A stretch of DNA of 32,439 nt from Chloroflexota bacterium (lineage in GTDB: Bacteria > Chloroflexota > Dehalococcoidia > JACQUA01): the NCBI GenBank assembly GCA_016210565.1, contig JACQUA010000280.1, positions 1 through 32,439 on the forward strand. Direction: 5' to 3'. Both the position numbers and the translations under genes were made by a program. Below are positions 1 through 7,535 of the stretch, piece after piece. Position 1 is the first letter of the stretch, and every line of letters begins with the position of its first letter. A model generated the notes under the pieces. It was not told the DNA's origin. It made no database searches and worked only from the letters and a program-made list of their open reading frames with translations.

Positions 1-121
1 CTGAGCGCAGTCGAAGGGTCTTTCGTCCGGCGCCCCACCTCGAAAGATTCTTCGACTACGCTCGCTACGCTCGCTTCGCTCAGAATGACATTTTCATCGT
101 TCATTGTCCCGACTCGTCGGG
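1..121. repeat. Intergenic repeat block (GAGCGAAGCGAAG family) at left edge
   Basis: No gene is visible before the sirtuin stop codon. Positions 1-90 contain both orientations of a short repeat: CTGAGCGCAGTCGAAGGGTC at the start, and TTCGCTCAGAATGACATTTT near 75-94. The same words recur at about 20.9 kb and 27.6-27.8 kb. A perfect hairpin CCCGAC-TC-GTCGGG lies at 108-121, just past the sirtuin gene. It could help end that transcript, but no T-run follows it on the minus strand. Confidence 0.6.
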
Positions 122-154
122 ATGGCCGATTGTTTAGGATTGAGGATTTCGTGC

Positions 155-976
155 TTAGGATTTGGCGCGCAGACCCTTCACTTCCTCAACCATCCGGGGC
201 AGAATCTGGCCCGTCTTCCCCTGGATCAGGTAGTCCGAGATTCCCTCTTGCGTGAGAGGGGTCGGCTCGGCGTTGACCTCGATTATGGTCGCTGCAACCG
301 CGGCTGCGCCTCTTTGCTTCGCCGTTCTGGGCAGATTGGCAAAGGGATAGACCACCGCCGACGTCCCGCAAATGAGCATCACGTCACACTTCCGCGCCTC
401 TTCCAGACTTCGACGGGCCACGTCTGACGGAATCGGCTCTCCAAAGGCGACCCCATCCGTCTTTACTATCCCGCCGCACCGGCCGCAGTGAGGGGGCAAC
501 TGCTTGTCCCGCATCAGCCGGTCCAGGTCGAATTCCTCCCGCCTGAATCTGGACCCGCAGGAAGTGCACCTCAGTTTCAGGGTGCTGCCGTGGTATTCGA
601 GAAGGTTCCTGGTCCCGGCCTTTTCGTGGAGTCCGTCGACATTCTGTGTGATAACGCATTTCAGCGCGCCAAGTTGTTCCAGTTCCACCAGAGCGTAATG
701 GCCACGATTTGGTTGGAAGCTGCCCAGGTCTCCTAAGACCCCCGGGCTGGTCAGGCGTTCTTCCCACCATCCGGCAGGGTCTTCCAGGAATCTCTCATAG
801 CTCCGGTAGGCCCTGCGTTCGGCTTCGGGATTCTTTGTCCACACCCCCGAAGGTCCCCGGAAATCGGGAATCCCGGACTCCGTCGAAATTCCGGCGCCGG
901 TCAGGGCGATGGCATGGTGGCTGTTCGCCAGGTCTCTGGCGGCTTTCTTGATGAGGTCTTCCGCGGGACTGCCCAT
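155..976 (-). CDS. Sir2-family NAD-dependent protein deacylase (sirtuin)
   Basis: Predicted cytoplasmic sirtuin of 273 residues that removes acyl groups from lysine using NAD+. The Rossmann/NAD motifs are clear: GAGIST (27-32), PDFRG (37-41), TQNVDG (110-115), catalytic His129 in HGS, GTS (204-206) and VNAEP near 234-238. Zinc is probably held by Cys137/Cys140 and Cys164/Cys167. The Tyr-x-x-Arg pair typical of desuccinylase-type sirtuins (CobB/SIRT5) is not evident, so deacetylase activity is more likely, but the substrate is unknown. The start at 976 is chosen because GGAGG sits 6 bases upstream and a good promoter lies at 1029-1057. The open frame extends to 1189, but that extension would begin upstream of the promoter and has no sirtuin features. 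It is transcribed away from the rest of the cluster. Confidence 0.93.
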   Translation of the reverse strand: MGSPAEDLIKKAARDLANSHHAIALTGAGISTESGIPDFRGPSGVWTKNPEAERRAYRSYERFLEDPAGWWEERLTSPGVLGDLGSFQPNRGHYALVELEQLGALKCVITQNVDGLHEKAGTRNLLEYHGSTLKLRCTSCGSRFRREEFDLDRLMRDKQLPPHCGRCGGIVKTDGVAFGEPIPSDVARRSLEEARKCDVMLICGTSAVVYPFANLPRTAKQRGAAAVAATIIEVNAEPTPLTQEGISDYLIQGKTGQILPRMVEEVKGLRAKS

Positions 977-1028
977 TTTGACCCTCCGTGAGCTGCGACT
1001 TTCCCGGACCTTTGCGTTACCAATAGCA

Positions 1029-1057
1029 ATCATACGGCTACAGCGGTAGAGCGTCAA
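1029..1057 (-). promoter_or_regulatory. Sigma70-type promoter of the sirtuin gene
   Basis: Read on the minus strand, a -35 box TTGACG (1057-1052) and a -10 box TATGAT (1034-1029) are separated by exactly 17 bases. The predicted transcript begins near 1022, about 45 bases before the chosen start codon, leaving room for the GGAGG ribosome site. The position argues against the longer open frame that begins at 1189. Confidence 0.65.
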
Positions 1058-1274
1058 GCTCGATTTTTGGAATTGCACCTGGTAACAAGTGACGCGACTC
1101 GCCCAGGTTTGGCAATTCTTTGCATCCCCACCCACCTTTGTTCGATGAGGCAAGTCACCTGTGACCAGTTGGCGAAACTCGTTCATCAAACATTAGCAAG
1201 ACGTCAGACGTTCCATTCGGATCGGCGTGTCAAAGCCTGAGAGGATGTGGTGCTAAGATCCATTGAAGTCGCCA

Positions 1275-1303
1275 TTGACGCCGCAGTTGGCATTTGGTAG
1301 ACT
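1275..1303 (+). promoter_or_regulatory. Sigma70-type promoter upstream of the fused CRP/FNR gene
   Basis: TTGACG (1275-1280) and TAGACT (1298-1303) are spaced by 17 bases. The start codon at 1332 follows about 22 bases after the expected transcription start, with GAGGAG at 1318-1323 as ribosome site. If the transposase-like N-terminus came from an insertion sequence, this may originally have been the transposase promoter. Confidence 0.55.
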
Positions 1304-1331
1304 TGCGGTGTCTGCGCGAGGAGACGTTTAG

Positions 1332-1530
1332 ATGTTCATTCGGGCGAAACCGATCGGCAAATACCGATATTTGCAACTGGTGAAGAACCACCGCGAGGGC
1401 CGCCGCACGGTACAAGACGTGGTCTGCACCCTGGGGCGGCTGGATAAGCTTGAAGCCAACGGCGGCGTCGATGTCCTGGTGCGTTCACTGGGCCGTTTCA
1501 GTCAGGGGATTAGACTGGTAGAAGCGGACA
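1332..1530 (+). mobile_element. Truncated IS1634-type transposase 5' fragment fused to the regulator
   Basis: Codons 1-66 of the regulator frame resemble the conserved N-terminal segment of IS1634-family transposases (YLQLVKNHREG..., TLGRLDKL, RSLGRFS). The rest of the transposase, including any catalytic DDE region, is absent. The boundaries are approximate because similarity fades into a non-conserved linker. The identification is by recall of the family pattern, not by search. Confidence 0.6.
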
Positions 1531-2378
1531 AAGTCAGTTATCAGCCAAGTAGTCCCGCTGGGTTGGCACGACACCCTCCATCGGTGCGAGATCGCGATGC
1601 GGCTCCAGGCTTTTATTTATCGGCGCCAATGACGCCGGTCGTAACCCGACCGGCACAACCGTCTTGCCGGGGTGACCCGAGACAACGTGGGTTGTCGAAG
1701 CAGGATAAGAGAACAGAGATTTTGGGCACGTCTGCGATATTCTCAGGTTTGGGGAGGGAGCATTTTGCTGAGCTCTGTCATCGTGCCCAGGACCAGTCCG
1801 TTGCCGCCCGTCAGTTTCTGTTCCTCGAAGGCGATCCGGCGGAGTACTGCTACCTGATAGGCTCCGGCATGATCAAGATGCTCAAGCATTCCTCTTCGGG
1901 AACAAACTTCATCACCGGTATCTATGGCCCCGGTGAAGTGCTAAGCCACATATTGCTGTTCACAGGGAAGGTGCACTCTTCTTCTGCACAGGCCGTGGTT
2001 GATTCCACGGTCGTGGCCATAAGGAATGATGACTTCGTCTCGTTTCTTCACCGGCAACCCGGGGTCGGCATTGACATCCTGGCAAGAATGCTCAACGTCT
2101 CCAGCCAGCGACACCGGGCAGCCACCGTCCGGCTCATCGACCTGGCGGCCGAGAGGACAGACCGCCGTCTGGCGCGCGTGCTGGTGGCGCTTTCCTCAAA
2201 GTTTGGCCCTTCCATAGCTCTCAGCCGCGCTGAAATCGCCGAGATGGCCGGAACAACCACGGAGACGGCCTCGCGGTTTGTTACCCGTTTGAGGCAAGAG
2301 GGCATGGTGAAGACAGTTCGCGGAAAGGTGATTGTGCTCGATGAGGACGCTCTCCAGTCGGTGGCGCTGGTCTCATAG
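1332..2378 (+). CDS. CRP/FNR-family transcriptional regulator with a fused transposase-derived N-terminus
   Basis: A 348-residue protein. Residues about 134-245 form a cyclic-nucleotide-binding-type beta-barrel (FLFLEGDPAEYCYLI, then GIYGPGEVLSHILLF). Residues 296-335 form a CRP/FNR winged helix with TTTETASRFVTRL as recognition helix. The usual family length is about 220-235. The extra first ~125 residues start with MFIRAKPIGKYRYLQLVKN, REGRRTVQDVV and LGRLDKL, which read as the N-terminus of IS1634-type transposases, ending near residue 65. A low-complexity linker follows. No stop or frameshift interrupts the join. GAGGAG lies 8 bases before the ATG. There is no FNR-type N-terminal cysteine cluster, so an iron-sulfur sensor is unlikely. 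An internal start (Met100 or Leu121) could give a normal-length regulator, but neither has a clear ribosome site. It is the only regulator in the window and may control the downstream cluster. Confidence 0.85.
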   Translation: MFIRAKPIGKYRYLQLVKNHREGRRTVQDVVCTLGRLDKLEANGGVDVLVRSLGRFSQGIRLVEADKVSYQPSSPAGLARHPPSVRDRDAAPGFYLSAPMTPVVTRPAQPSCRGDPRQRGLSKQDKRTEILGTSAIFSGLGREHFAELCHRAQDQSVAARQFLFLEGDPAEYCYLIGSGMIKMLKHSSSGTNFITGIYGPGEVLSHILLFTGKVHSSSAQAVVDSTVVAIRNDDFVSFLHRQPGVGIDILARMLNVSSQRHRAATVRLIDLAAERTDRRLARVLVALSSKFGPSIALSRAEIAEMAGTTTETASRFVTRLRQEGMVKTVRGKVIVLDEDALQSVALVS

Positions 2379-2675
2379 GAAGTCCGGCGGTTCAGACGAA
2401 TCCGCCTCGCGGCAGGGCCGGCTTGACCACACAAGGGAACTTGCCCCCCTGAAACTGTTGCTTGAGCTACATCATGTACATGGGGTCTTAGTGGATGGTA
2501 TTGTATCAGGCTATTTCATTGGCCTGTCACGGGCCCCGGGCGCCGGCCGAAACGGGGCGCACCTAAAGAAGAGGAAAGTTACGTCTCCGGGATGTCACGC
2601 CTTCGAGATTGGGGTTTCGCTGAAACAACAATAGGACGCCAGGCAGGTCTAACTTCTTGAATATGGAGGGATTCC
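2379..2675. other. Leader region before the first solute-binding gene; no gene seen
   Basis: About 300 bases separate the regulator from the first receptor gene. They contain no plausible coding frame and no convincing TTGACA/TATAAT pair. A perfect FNR/CRP palindrome was looked for and not found. Any promoter for the downstream operon should lie here, so it is a natural place to test binding by the upstream regulator. Confidence 0.4.
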
Positions 2676-3836
2676 ATGAAAACGGGTATACTGCGATTCA
2701 TTCTATGCGCCATACCTCTATTATTGCTTTTGCTGGCTGGCTGCGCCGAGAGGACGGCGCCTACTGCGGCCCCGGCGGCGACGCAGGCTAAACCCTCAGG
2801 TGGGGCGGCGGCAGCGACGGAGTGGGATGCCGTGGTGGCTGCTGCCAGAAAGGAAGGGGAAGTCATGCTCCTGGTCTCCACCAGCTTTCTTCCTGATACC
2901 AGGACTGCCGTTACCAGGGTGGTCAAGGAAAAATACGGCATTGACGTGGGGTTCGTGGTGGGCCGGGGCAGCGAGGTTGCCACGAGATTGTCACGGGAGA
3001 TCAGCGCCGGGCTGAACATAAATGACGTCGGGCTCATCGGGCCGTCGACCATCACCACTGACATAAAGCCTCTGGGAGTCCTGGACTCACTGGAGCCATT
3101 CCTCGTTCTGCCGGAAGTCAAGGACCCATCCAAATGGCTGGGCGGAAGAATACCGTATTTCGACAAGGACAGGCAGGTGATTTTCTTGGCGGCGGACATG
3201 AAGAAAGGCGTGGCCATCAACACCGAGATGGTGAAGCCGGGGGAGATCGCATCCTACTATGACCTGCTGTCGCCCAGGTGGAAGGGCCAGGTCGTGGTGA
3301 ATGACCCCAGCATTGCCGGGGGCGGGAACACCTGGTTTGGCGCCATGACACACAACATCCTGGGCCCGGAAAAAGGAATTGCCTTCATGCGAGATCTCGC
3401 CCGGCACGAGCCTATCGTTAGCCGCGATGAACGGCTGATGGTGGAATGGGTGGCTAGGGGAAAATACCCGGTGGCCATTGCAGTCAGTTCGCCGGTGGTG
3501 AGGGACTTTGCTGCCCGTGGGGCCCCGATAACCCAGCCTCGCCTGAAGGAGCCCTTCCACATCGCCTTCGGGGCCACCAATGTTATCGCCTTCAAGAAAG
3601 CCCCGCATCCGAACGCGCAAAAGCTGTTCATAAACTGGTTCTTGAGCAAAGAGGGCGTCTCAACGATATTCTCGACACTGCCATCGGTCTACATGAGGAC
3701 CGATGTTTCTCAGGAGGGGCTGGACCCGAGCCTGATTCCCACGCCGCAGGATGTCTTCCTGGACGAGAACTTCTACAAAGGGCAGGACGATGATAGAAAG
3801 CTGGCCAGTCAGATCTTCGGCCCTCTCGCCAAGTGA
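2676..3836 (+). CDS. ABC-type extracellular solute-binding lipoprotein (SBP 1)
   Basis: A 386-residue lipoprotein receptor that would capture a solute outside the membrane for an ABC transporter. A signal peptide ends in lipobox LAGC with Cys23. An Ala/Pro/Thr linker follows, then the periplasmic-binding-protein type II fold: WDAVVAAARKEGEVML near 49-64, LLSPRWKGQVVVNDPS around 200-215, and HPNAQKLFINWFLSKEG near 310-326. This layout matches the Fe3+/spermidine/2-aminoethylphosphonate-type binding family, within which the ligand cannot be predicted by eye. GGAGGG sits 5 bases before the ATG. CapA-like gene 1 follows after 79 bases, and the receptor plus CapA-like pair is repeated just downstream. 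No permease or ATPase gene is nearby. Confidence 0.88.
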   Translation: MKTGILRFILCAIPLLLLLLAGCAERTAPTAAPAATQAKPSGGAAAATEWDAVVAAARKEGEVMLLVSTSFLPDTRTAVTRVVKEKYGIDVGFVVGRGSEVATRLSREISAGLNINDVGLIGPSTITTDIKPLGVLDSLEPFLVLPEVKDPSKWLGGRIPYFDKDRQVIFLAADMKKGVAINTEMVKPGEIASYYDLLSPRWKGQVVVNDPSIAGGGNTWFGAMTHNILGPEKGIAFMRDLARHEPIVSRDERLMVEWVARGKYPVAIAVSSPVVRDFAARGAPITQPRLKEPFHIAFGATNVIAFKKAPHPNAQKLFINWFLSKEGVSTIFSTLPSVYMRTDVSQEGLDPSLIPTPQDVFLDENFYKGQDDDRKLASQIFGPLAK

Positions 3837-3915
3837 GCGCCACCTGAAAGGCGATTCGCGACCCCCGCGGCGTGATTCTTGAAAAGCAAGCCCCGGTTCG
3901 CAAGGAGTGACACCA

Positions 3916-5073
3916 ATGCCCGGTAAGACAGGCTCAAGCAGTTCAATCATAGTCCACCTGGTTGGCGATGTCGGCCCCAGGCGCATCGAGTATGGCGAAG
4001 AGCCGGAATCGCTGTTTGCCATGGCGCACCAGAAGGTCAAAGATGCGGACATAGCCTTCTGCCAGCTAGAAAGAAATTTTTCCACCAGGGGTTGTCTGCA
4101 ATATCGATATCACCCTTCGTGGCAGGGTCGAGTCCACCCTGACAATGTCAGGTCCCTGGTTTTCGGCGGTTTCAACGTTGTGTCCCACGCCAGCAACCAC
4201 TGCTTTGACTATGGTCCAGAGTCGTTGCTGGACACGATCGACGTCCTGCGCCGCAACAACATTCAGGTGGTTGGAGTGGGAAAGGACATTGCCGAGGCCA
4301 GAAAACCAGCCATTGCGGAGCGGAAGGGAATCAAGGTCGGGTTTCTGGCCTACTGTTCGATCCTGCCCGCCGAGGCCGAGGCGCGAGAAGAAAAACCGGG
4401 CTGCGTTCCCATGCGCATTTCAACCTATTTCGAGTCGAATGACTTCGCTCCGGGAATGCCCCCGAAGATTGTAACCATTCCTTGGGAAGAGGATGTTCTG
4501 GCTATGGAAGAGGATATCCGGAAGCTGCGGAAAAAGGCGGACGTGGTGATTGTATCGATGCACTGGGGAATGCACCATATCCCCGGAGCTCTGGCGATGT
4601 ACCAGCGCAAGGTCGGGCACCTGGCTATTGACGCCGGGGCAGACCTCGTTGTTGGGCATCACGATCATCTAATCAAGGGGATCGAGATATACAAAGGGCG
4701 GGCTATTTTCTATGAGGTAGGTAATTTCGCCGAGGAGACTCCCTGGCACGTTAAGCCGCCCCCAGGGGTGCGCGCGGGGCGCAGTTCTCCTAAGTACCGC
4801 AAATGGCAAACCGAGCCTGGCTGGGAAAGATACAGCGGCCATCCTGACACCCGGCACTCGATGATAGTCAAGTGCATCGCCGGCAAAAAAGGTATCAACA
4901 AGGTGTCATTCTTGCCAGTAACGATCAACCGGCGCGCCGAGCCGGAATTATTATCCCGAAGCGACACGAGATTTGGCGAACTGCTCAGTTACATCGAACC
5001 CTGGTGCAAGGAGCTTGGGACCACCCTGACCGTAGATGGTGAAGAAGTGGTCATGCGTCAGAGCAGCGTCTGA
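3916..5073 (+). CDS. CapA-like (PGA_cap) metallophosphoesterase-fold protein, copy 1
   Basis: A 385-residue protein of the CapA family, named for a poly-gamma-glutamate capsule protein. The fold is that of calcineurin-type phosphoesterases. Motifs in order: LVGDVG with Asp18, QLERN with Glu52, SHASNHCFDYG with Asn94/His95/Asp98, MHWGMHH (215-221), VGHHDH (246-251) and VGNF (268-271). These would build a metal-binding active site. There is no signal peptide or membrane segment, unlike membrane-anchored CapA/PgsA, so it is probably cytoplasmic and not a capsule synthase. The ATG at 3916 is preferred over an upstream GTG because AAGGAG lies 8 bases before it. It sits between two receptor genes, and the 16-base gap to the next gene suggests one operon. 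The true reaction is unknown. Confidence 0.85.
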   Translation: MPGKTGSSSSIIVHLVGDVGPRRIEYGEEPESLFAMAHQKVKDADIAFCQLERNFSTRGCLQYRYHPSWQGRVHPDNVRSLVFGGFNVVSHASNHCFDYGPESLLDTIDVLRRNNIQVVGVGKDIAEARKPAIAERKGIKVGFLAYCSILPAEAEAREEKPGCVPMRISTYFESNDFAPGMPPKIVTIPWEEDVLAMEEDIRKLRKKADVVIVSMHWGMHHIPGALAMYQRKVGHLAIDAGADLVVGHHDHLIKGIEIYKGRAIFYEVGNFAEETPWHVKPPPGVRAGRSSPKYRKWQTEPGWERYSGHPDTRHSMIVKCIAGKKGINKVSFLPVTINRRAEPELLSRSDTRFGELLSYIEPWCKELGTTLTVDGEEVVMRQSSV

Positions 5074-5089
5074 AAGGAGAGCGAGGAGA

Positions 5090-6241
5090 ATGACTTTGAA
5101 AAGACCTGTAAACATCGTTGCGGTACTCGCACTCTTGCTGTTCCTGGGATGTACTCTGCAACGAACCCCTGCGGTAGAAGTGCCTGCCGCCGAGCCGAAG
5201 TCCATCGGCGAACCAGTCAAGCCGGCCTGGCAGCAGGAATGGGAGAAAACCCTTGCCGCGGCCAGACGAGAAGGAAACATTCTCGTCTCGTCATCGGCTG
5301 GCCCGCACCAGAACGAAGCCTTGCGTGAAGGTTTAATGCGGGCGTATGGGCTCAACATCGAATTCGTGGTGGGCACGGGCGCCCAGCGCTTGCAGAAGTT
5401 ATTCAGTGAGAGGCGCGCCGGCTTATATCTGGTAGATATATACCTGACAGCGCCAAACAGCTTTATTAACGAGCTCAAGCCAGGCGGCGTCCTCGACCCA
5501 ATAAAGCCACGGCTAGTGTTGCCGGAAGTTCTGGACCCCAATACCTGGTATGGAGGCAAGCAGATTTACGTTGATAGCGAAGGGACCCATATAGTTGCGA
5601 TGTCATATTTTCCATATGCAGATATCCTGGTCAATACTGATCTGGTCAGGCCTAACGAAATAGGAACGAACAAAGACCTGCTCAGTCCGAAATGGAAAGG
5701 GAAAATAGTCATGACTGACCCTACCGGCAGCGGTTCGGGTCAACGGTGGTTTCAAATGGTTTCCAGGTCCCTGGGCTATGACTTCATGCGGGATTTTGTT
5801 AAGCAAGAGCCTCAGTTGTCAAGGGATTACCGGCAGCAGGTGGAATGGGTAGCCCGGGGGAAATACGCGGTACACGTCGGAGTCTACGCGGCTTCCGTCG
5901 GTGAGTTCATGGACGCAGGCGCACCGATCAAATATGTTCAGGCGACCGACGTGATGTACGCAGGCGCCGGTAATCCGATGGGGCTGGTAAACCGGGCGCC
6001 CCATCCCAACGCTGCAAAGGTATTCATCAACTGGCTCTTGACTAAAGAGGGACAGAGTATCTACAGCAAGGCATACCTGATGCAAAGCGCAAGAGTGGAC
6101 GTGCCCACCGACTACTTGCCTCCAGAAATGGTGCGCCGATCCGGAGCTGCCTACCTCAGCATGGATGCTGAAGAGGTATTGCTGGAACGTCCCTCGGTGC
6201 AAAAGGAGGCGGAGAAGATATTCGGCCCCCTCAAAAAGTGA
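5090..6241 (+). CDS. ABC-type extracellular solute-binding lipoprotein (SBP 2)
   Basis: A 383-residue receptor with a signal peptide and lipobox FLGC (Cys21), followed by WEKTLAAARREGNILV, LLSPKWKGKIVMTDP and HPNAAKVFINWLLTKEGQ, the same architecture as SBP 1. The open frame continues upstream to 5036 inside the CapA-like gene. The ATG at 5090 is chosen because the signal peptide starts there and AAGGAG lies about 10 bases upstream. It begins 16 bases after the CapA-like gene 1 stop and is followed 61 bases later by CapA-like gene 2, so it repeats the receptor plus CapA module. The ligand is unknown. Sequence differs clearly from SBP 1, so it likely binds something different. Confidence 0.88.
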   Translation: MTLKRPVNIVAVLALLLFLGCTLQRTPAVEVPAAEPKSIGEPVKPAWQQEWEKTLAAARREGNILVSSSAGPHQNEALREGLMRAYGLNIEFVVGTGAQRLQKLFSERRAGLYLVDIYLTAPNSFINELKPGGVLDPIKPRLVLPEVLDPNTWYGGKQIYVDSEGTHIVAMSYFPYADILVNTDLVRPNEIGTNKDLLSPKWKGKIVMTDPTGSGSGQRWFQMVSRSLGYDFMRDFVKQEPQLSRDYRQQVEWVARGKYAVHVGVYAASVGEFMDAGAPIKYVQATDVMYAGAGNPMGLVNRAPHPNAAKVFINWLLTKEGQSIYSKAYLMQSARVDVPTDYLPPEMVRRSGAAYLSMDAEEVLLERPSVQKEAEKIFGPLKK

Positions 6242-6302
6242 CTACTTCAAATAGAAGATCCGGGCACGCGATTGCTGCGATTCAAAAGTTCAGGAGAGTA
6301 CC

Positions 6303-7469
6303 GTGACGGCCCAAACAAGCTCAAGCAACCCAGTGACAATTCACCTGGTTGGCGATGTCGGACCCAGGCGCATCGAGTATGGCGAAGAGCCGGAATCGCT
6401 GTTTGCCATGGTGCACCAGAAGGTCAAAGAGGCGGACATAGCCTTCTGCCAGCTAGAAAGAAATTTTTCCACCGGCGGCTGTCTACAGTACCGGCGCGAT
6501 AACACGTGGTACGGCCGGGTCCGTCCGGAAAACGTCAAATCCCTGGTTTTCGGCGGTTTCAACGTTGTATCTCACGCCAGCAATCGATGCTTCAACTACG
6601 GTCCGGAGTCTTTGCTGGAAACGATCGACGTGCTGCGTAGCAACAACATGCAGGCGGTCGGGGTGGGAAAAGACATTGCCGAGGCGCGAAATCCCGCCAT
6701 ACTGGAGCGGAAGGGAATCAAGGTCGGATTCCTCGCGTATTGCTCCGTATTGCCTGCCGAGAGCGAGGCCCGGGAAGAAAAACCGGGGTGCGCTCCTATG
6801 CGCATTTCGACGTACTATGAGTCGAATGACTACGCCCCTGGTATGCCGCCCAGGACCATAACCATCCCCCTGGAAGAGGATGTCCTCGCCATGGAGGATG
6901 ATATCCGAAAGCTGCGCAAAAGGGCGGACGTGGCAATTGTTTCAGTCCACTGGGGGATGCACCACATGCCCGGGGCGATAGCCATGTACCAGCCGAAGGT
7001 CGGCCGTCTGGCCATCGATGCCGGCGCGGACCTGGTGGTCGGGCATCATGACCACATAATTAAGGGGATCGAGGTGTACAAAGGGCGCGCCATCTTTTAC
7101 GGCCTGGGAAACTTTGCCCAGGAGACCCCCTGGCACGAGAAGCCCCCGAAAGGAATGCGCAGCGAACGCACCCAGGCCAAATACCGCAAATGGAAGGACG
7201 AGCCCGGGTGGCAGCGGTACAGCGGGAGCCCGGACCAGCGGTATTCCATGATGGTCAAGTGTACGGTGAACAAGCGGGGAGTCCAGAAAGTGTCGTTCCT
7301 GCCCGTCTGGATCAACCAGCGGGCCGAACCTGAAGTCGTGTCACGAAGCGATTCCAGATTTGAGGAAGTGCTGCATTACGTTGATCCCTGGTGCAAGGAG
7401 TTGGGCACAGCACTCACCATCGAGGGGGATGAGGTAGTGGTCTGCGGCCCGAACAGCCGAAAACGATGA
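6303..7469 (+). CDS. CapA-like protein, copy 2, with altered active-site residues
   Basis: A 388-residue paralogue of copy 1, starting at GTG with AGGAG 6 bases upstream. It keeps VGDVG (Asp18), QLERN, the HWG motif, GHHDH and GNF. The central motif, however, reads SHASNRCFNYG instead of SHASNHCFDYG: His95 is Arg and Asp98 is Asn. Codons cga and aac are plain in the DNA at about 6582-6596. In the other four CapA-like proteins of this window both residues are kept. Loss of a conserved His and Asp suggests it is catalytically weak or inactive, perhaps a binding or partner subunit. Its first ~150 coding bases are almost identical to copy 1. It has no signal peptide. Confidence 0.85.
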   Translation: MTAQTSSSNPVTIHLVGDVGPRRIEYGEEPESLFAMVHQKVKEADIAFCQLERNFSTGGCLQYRRDNTWYGRVRPENVKSLVFGGFNVVSHASNRCFNYGPESLLETIDVLRSNNMQAVGVGKDIAEARNPAILERKGIKVGFLAYCSVLPAESEAREEKPGCAPMRISTYYESNDYAPGMPPRTITIPLEEDVLAMEDDIRKLRKRADVAIVSVHWGMHHMPGAIAMYQPKVGRLAIDAGADLVVGHHDHIIKGIEVYKGRAIFYGLGNFAQETPWHEKPPKGMRSERTQAKYRKWKDEPGWQRYSGSPDQRYSMMVKCTVNKRGVQKVSFLPVWINQRAEPEVVSRSDSRFEEVLHYVDPWCKELGTALTIEGDEVVVCGPNSRKR

Positions 7470-7535
7470 CCGGCTCGGGGGCGGGTCCCTTCCAACATGG
7501 CGGGCAACTGATTTCGAAGCGGGATTAGTGGATTT

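Larger units (their letters stand above)
977..1331. other. Non-coding divergent region between sirtuin and regulator genes
   Basis: This 355-base stretch holds two back-to-back promoters, one for the sirtuin (minus, 1029-1057) and one for the fused regulator (plus, 1275-1303). I see no coding sequence. Because the regulator begins with a transposase-like segment, the left end of an insertion sequence should lie somewhere between about 1190 and 1275. I could not find a convincing terminal inverted repeat. Confidence 0.5.

Noticed and set aside
977..1189. N-terminal extension of the sirtuin frame
   Set aside because: A good promoter lies inside it, and GGAGG supports the start at 976. The extra residues do not resemble any sirtuin.
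2379..2675. FNR/CRP binding palindrome before the first receptor gene
   Set aside because: Only partial TTGA/TCA half-sites are present; none forms a convincing symmetric site.
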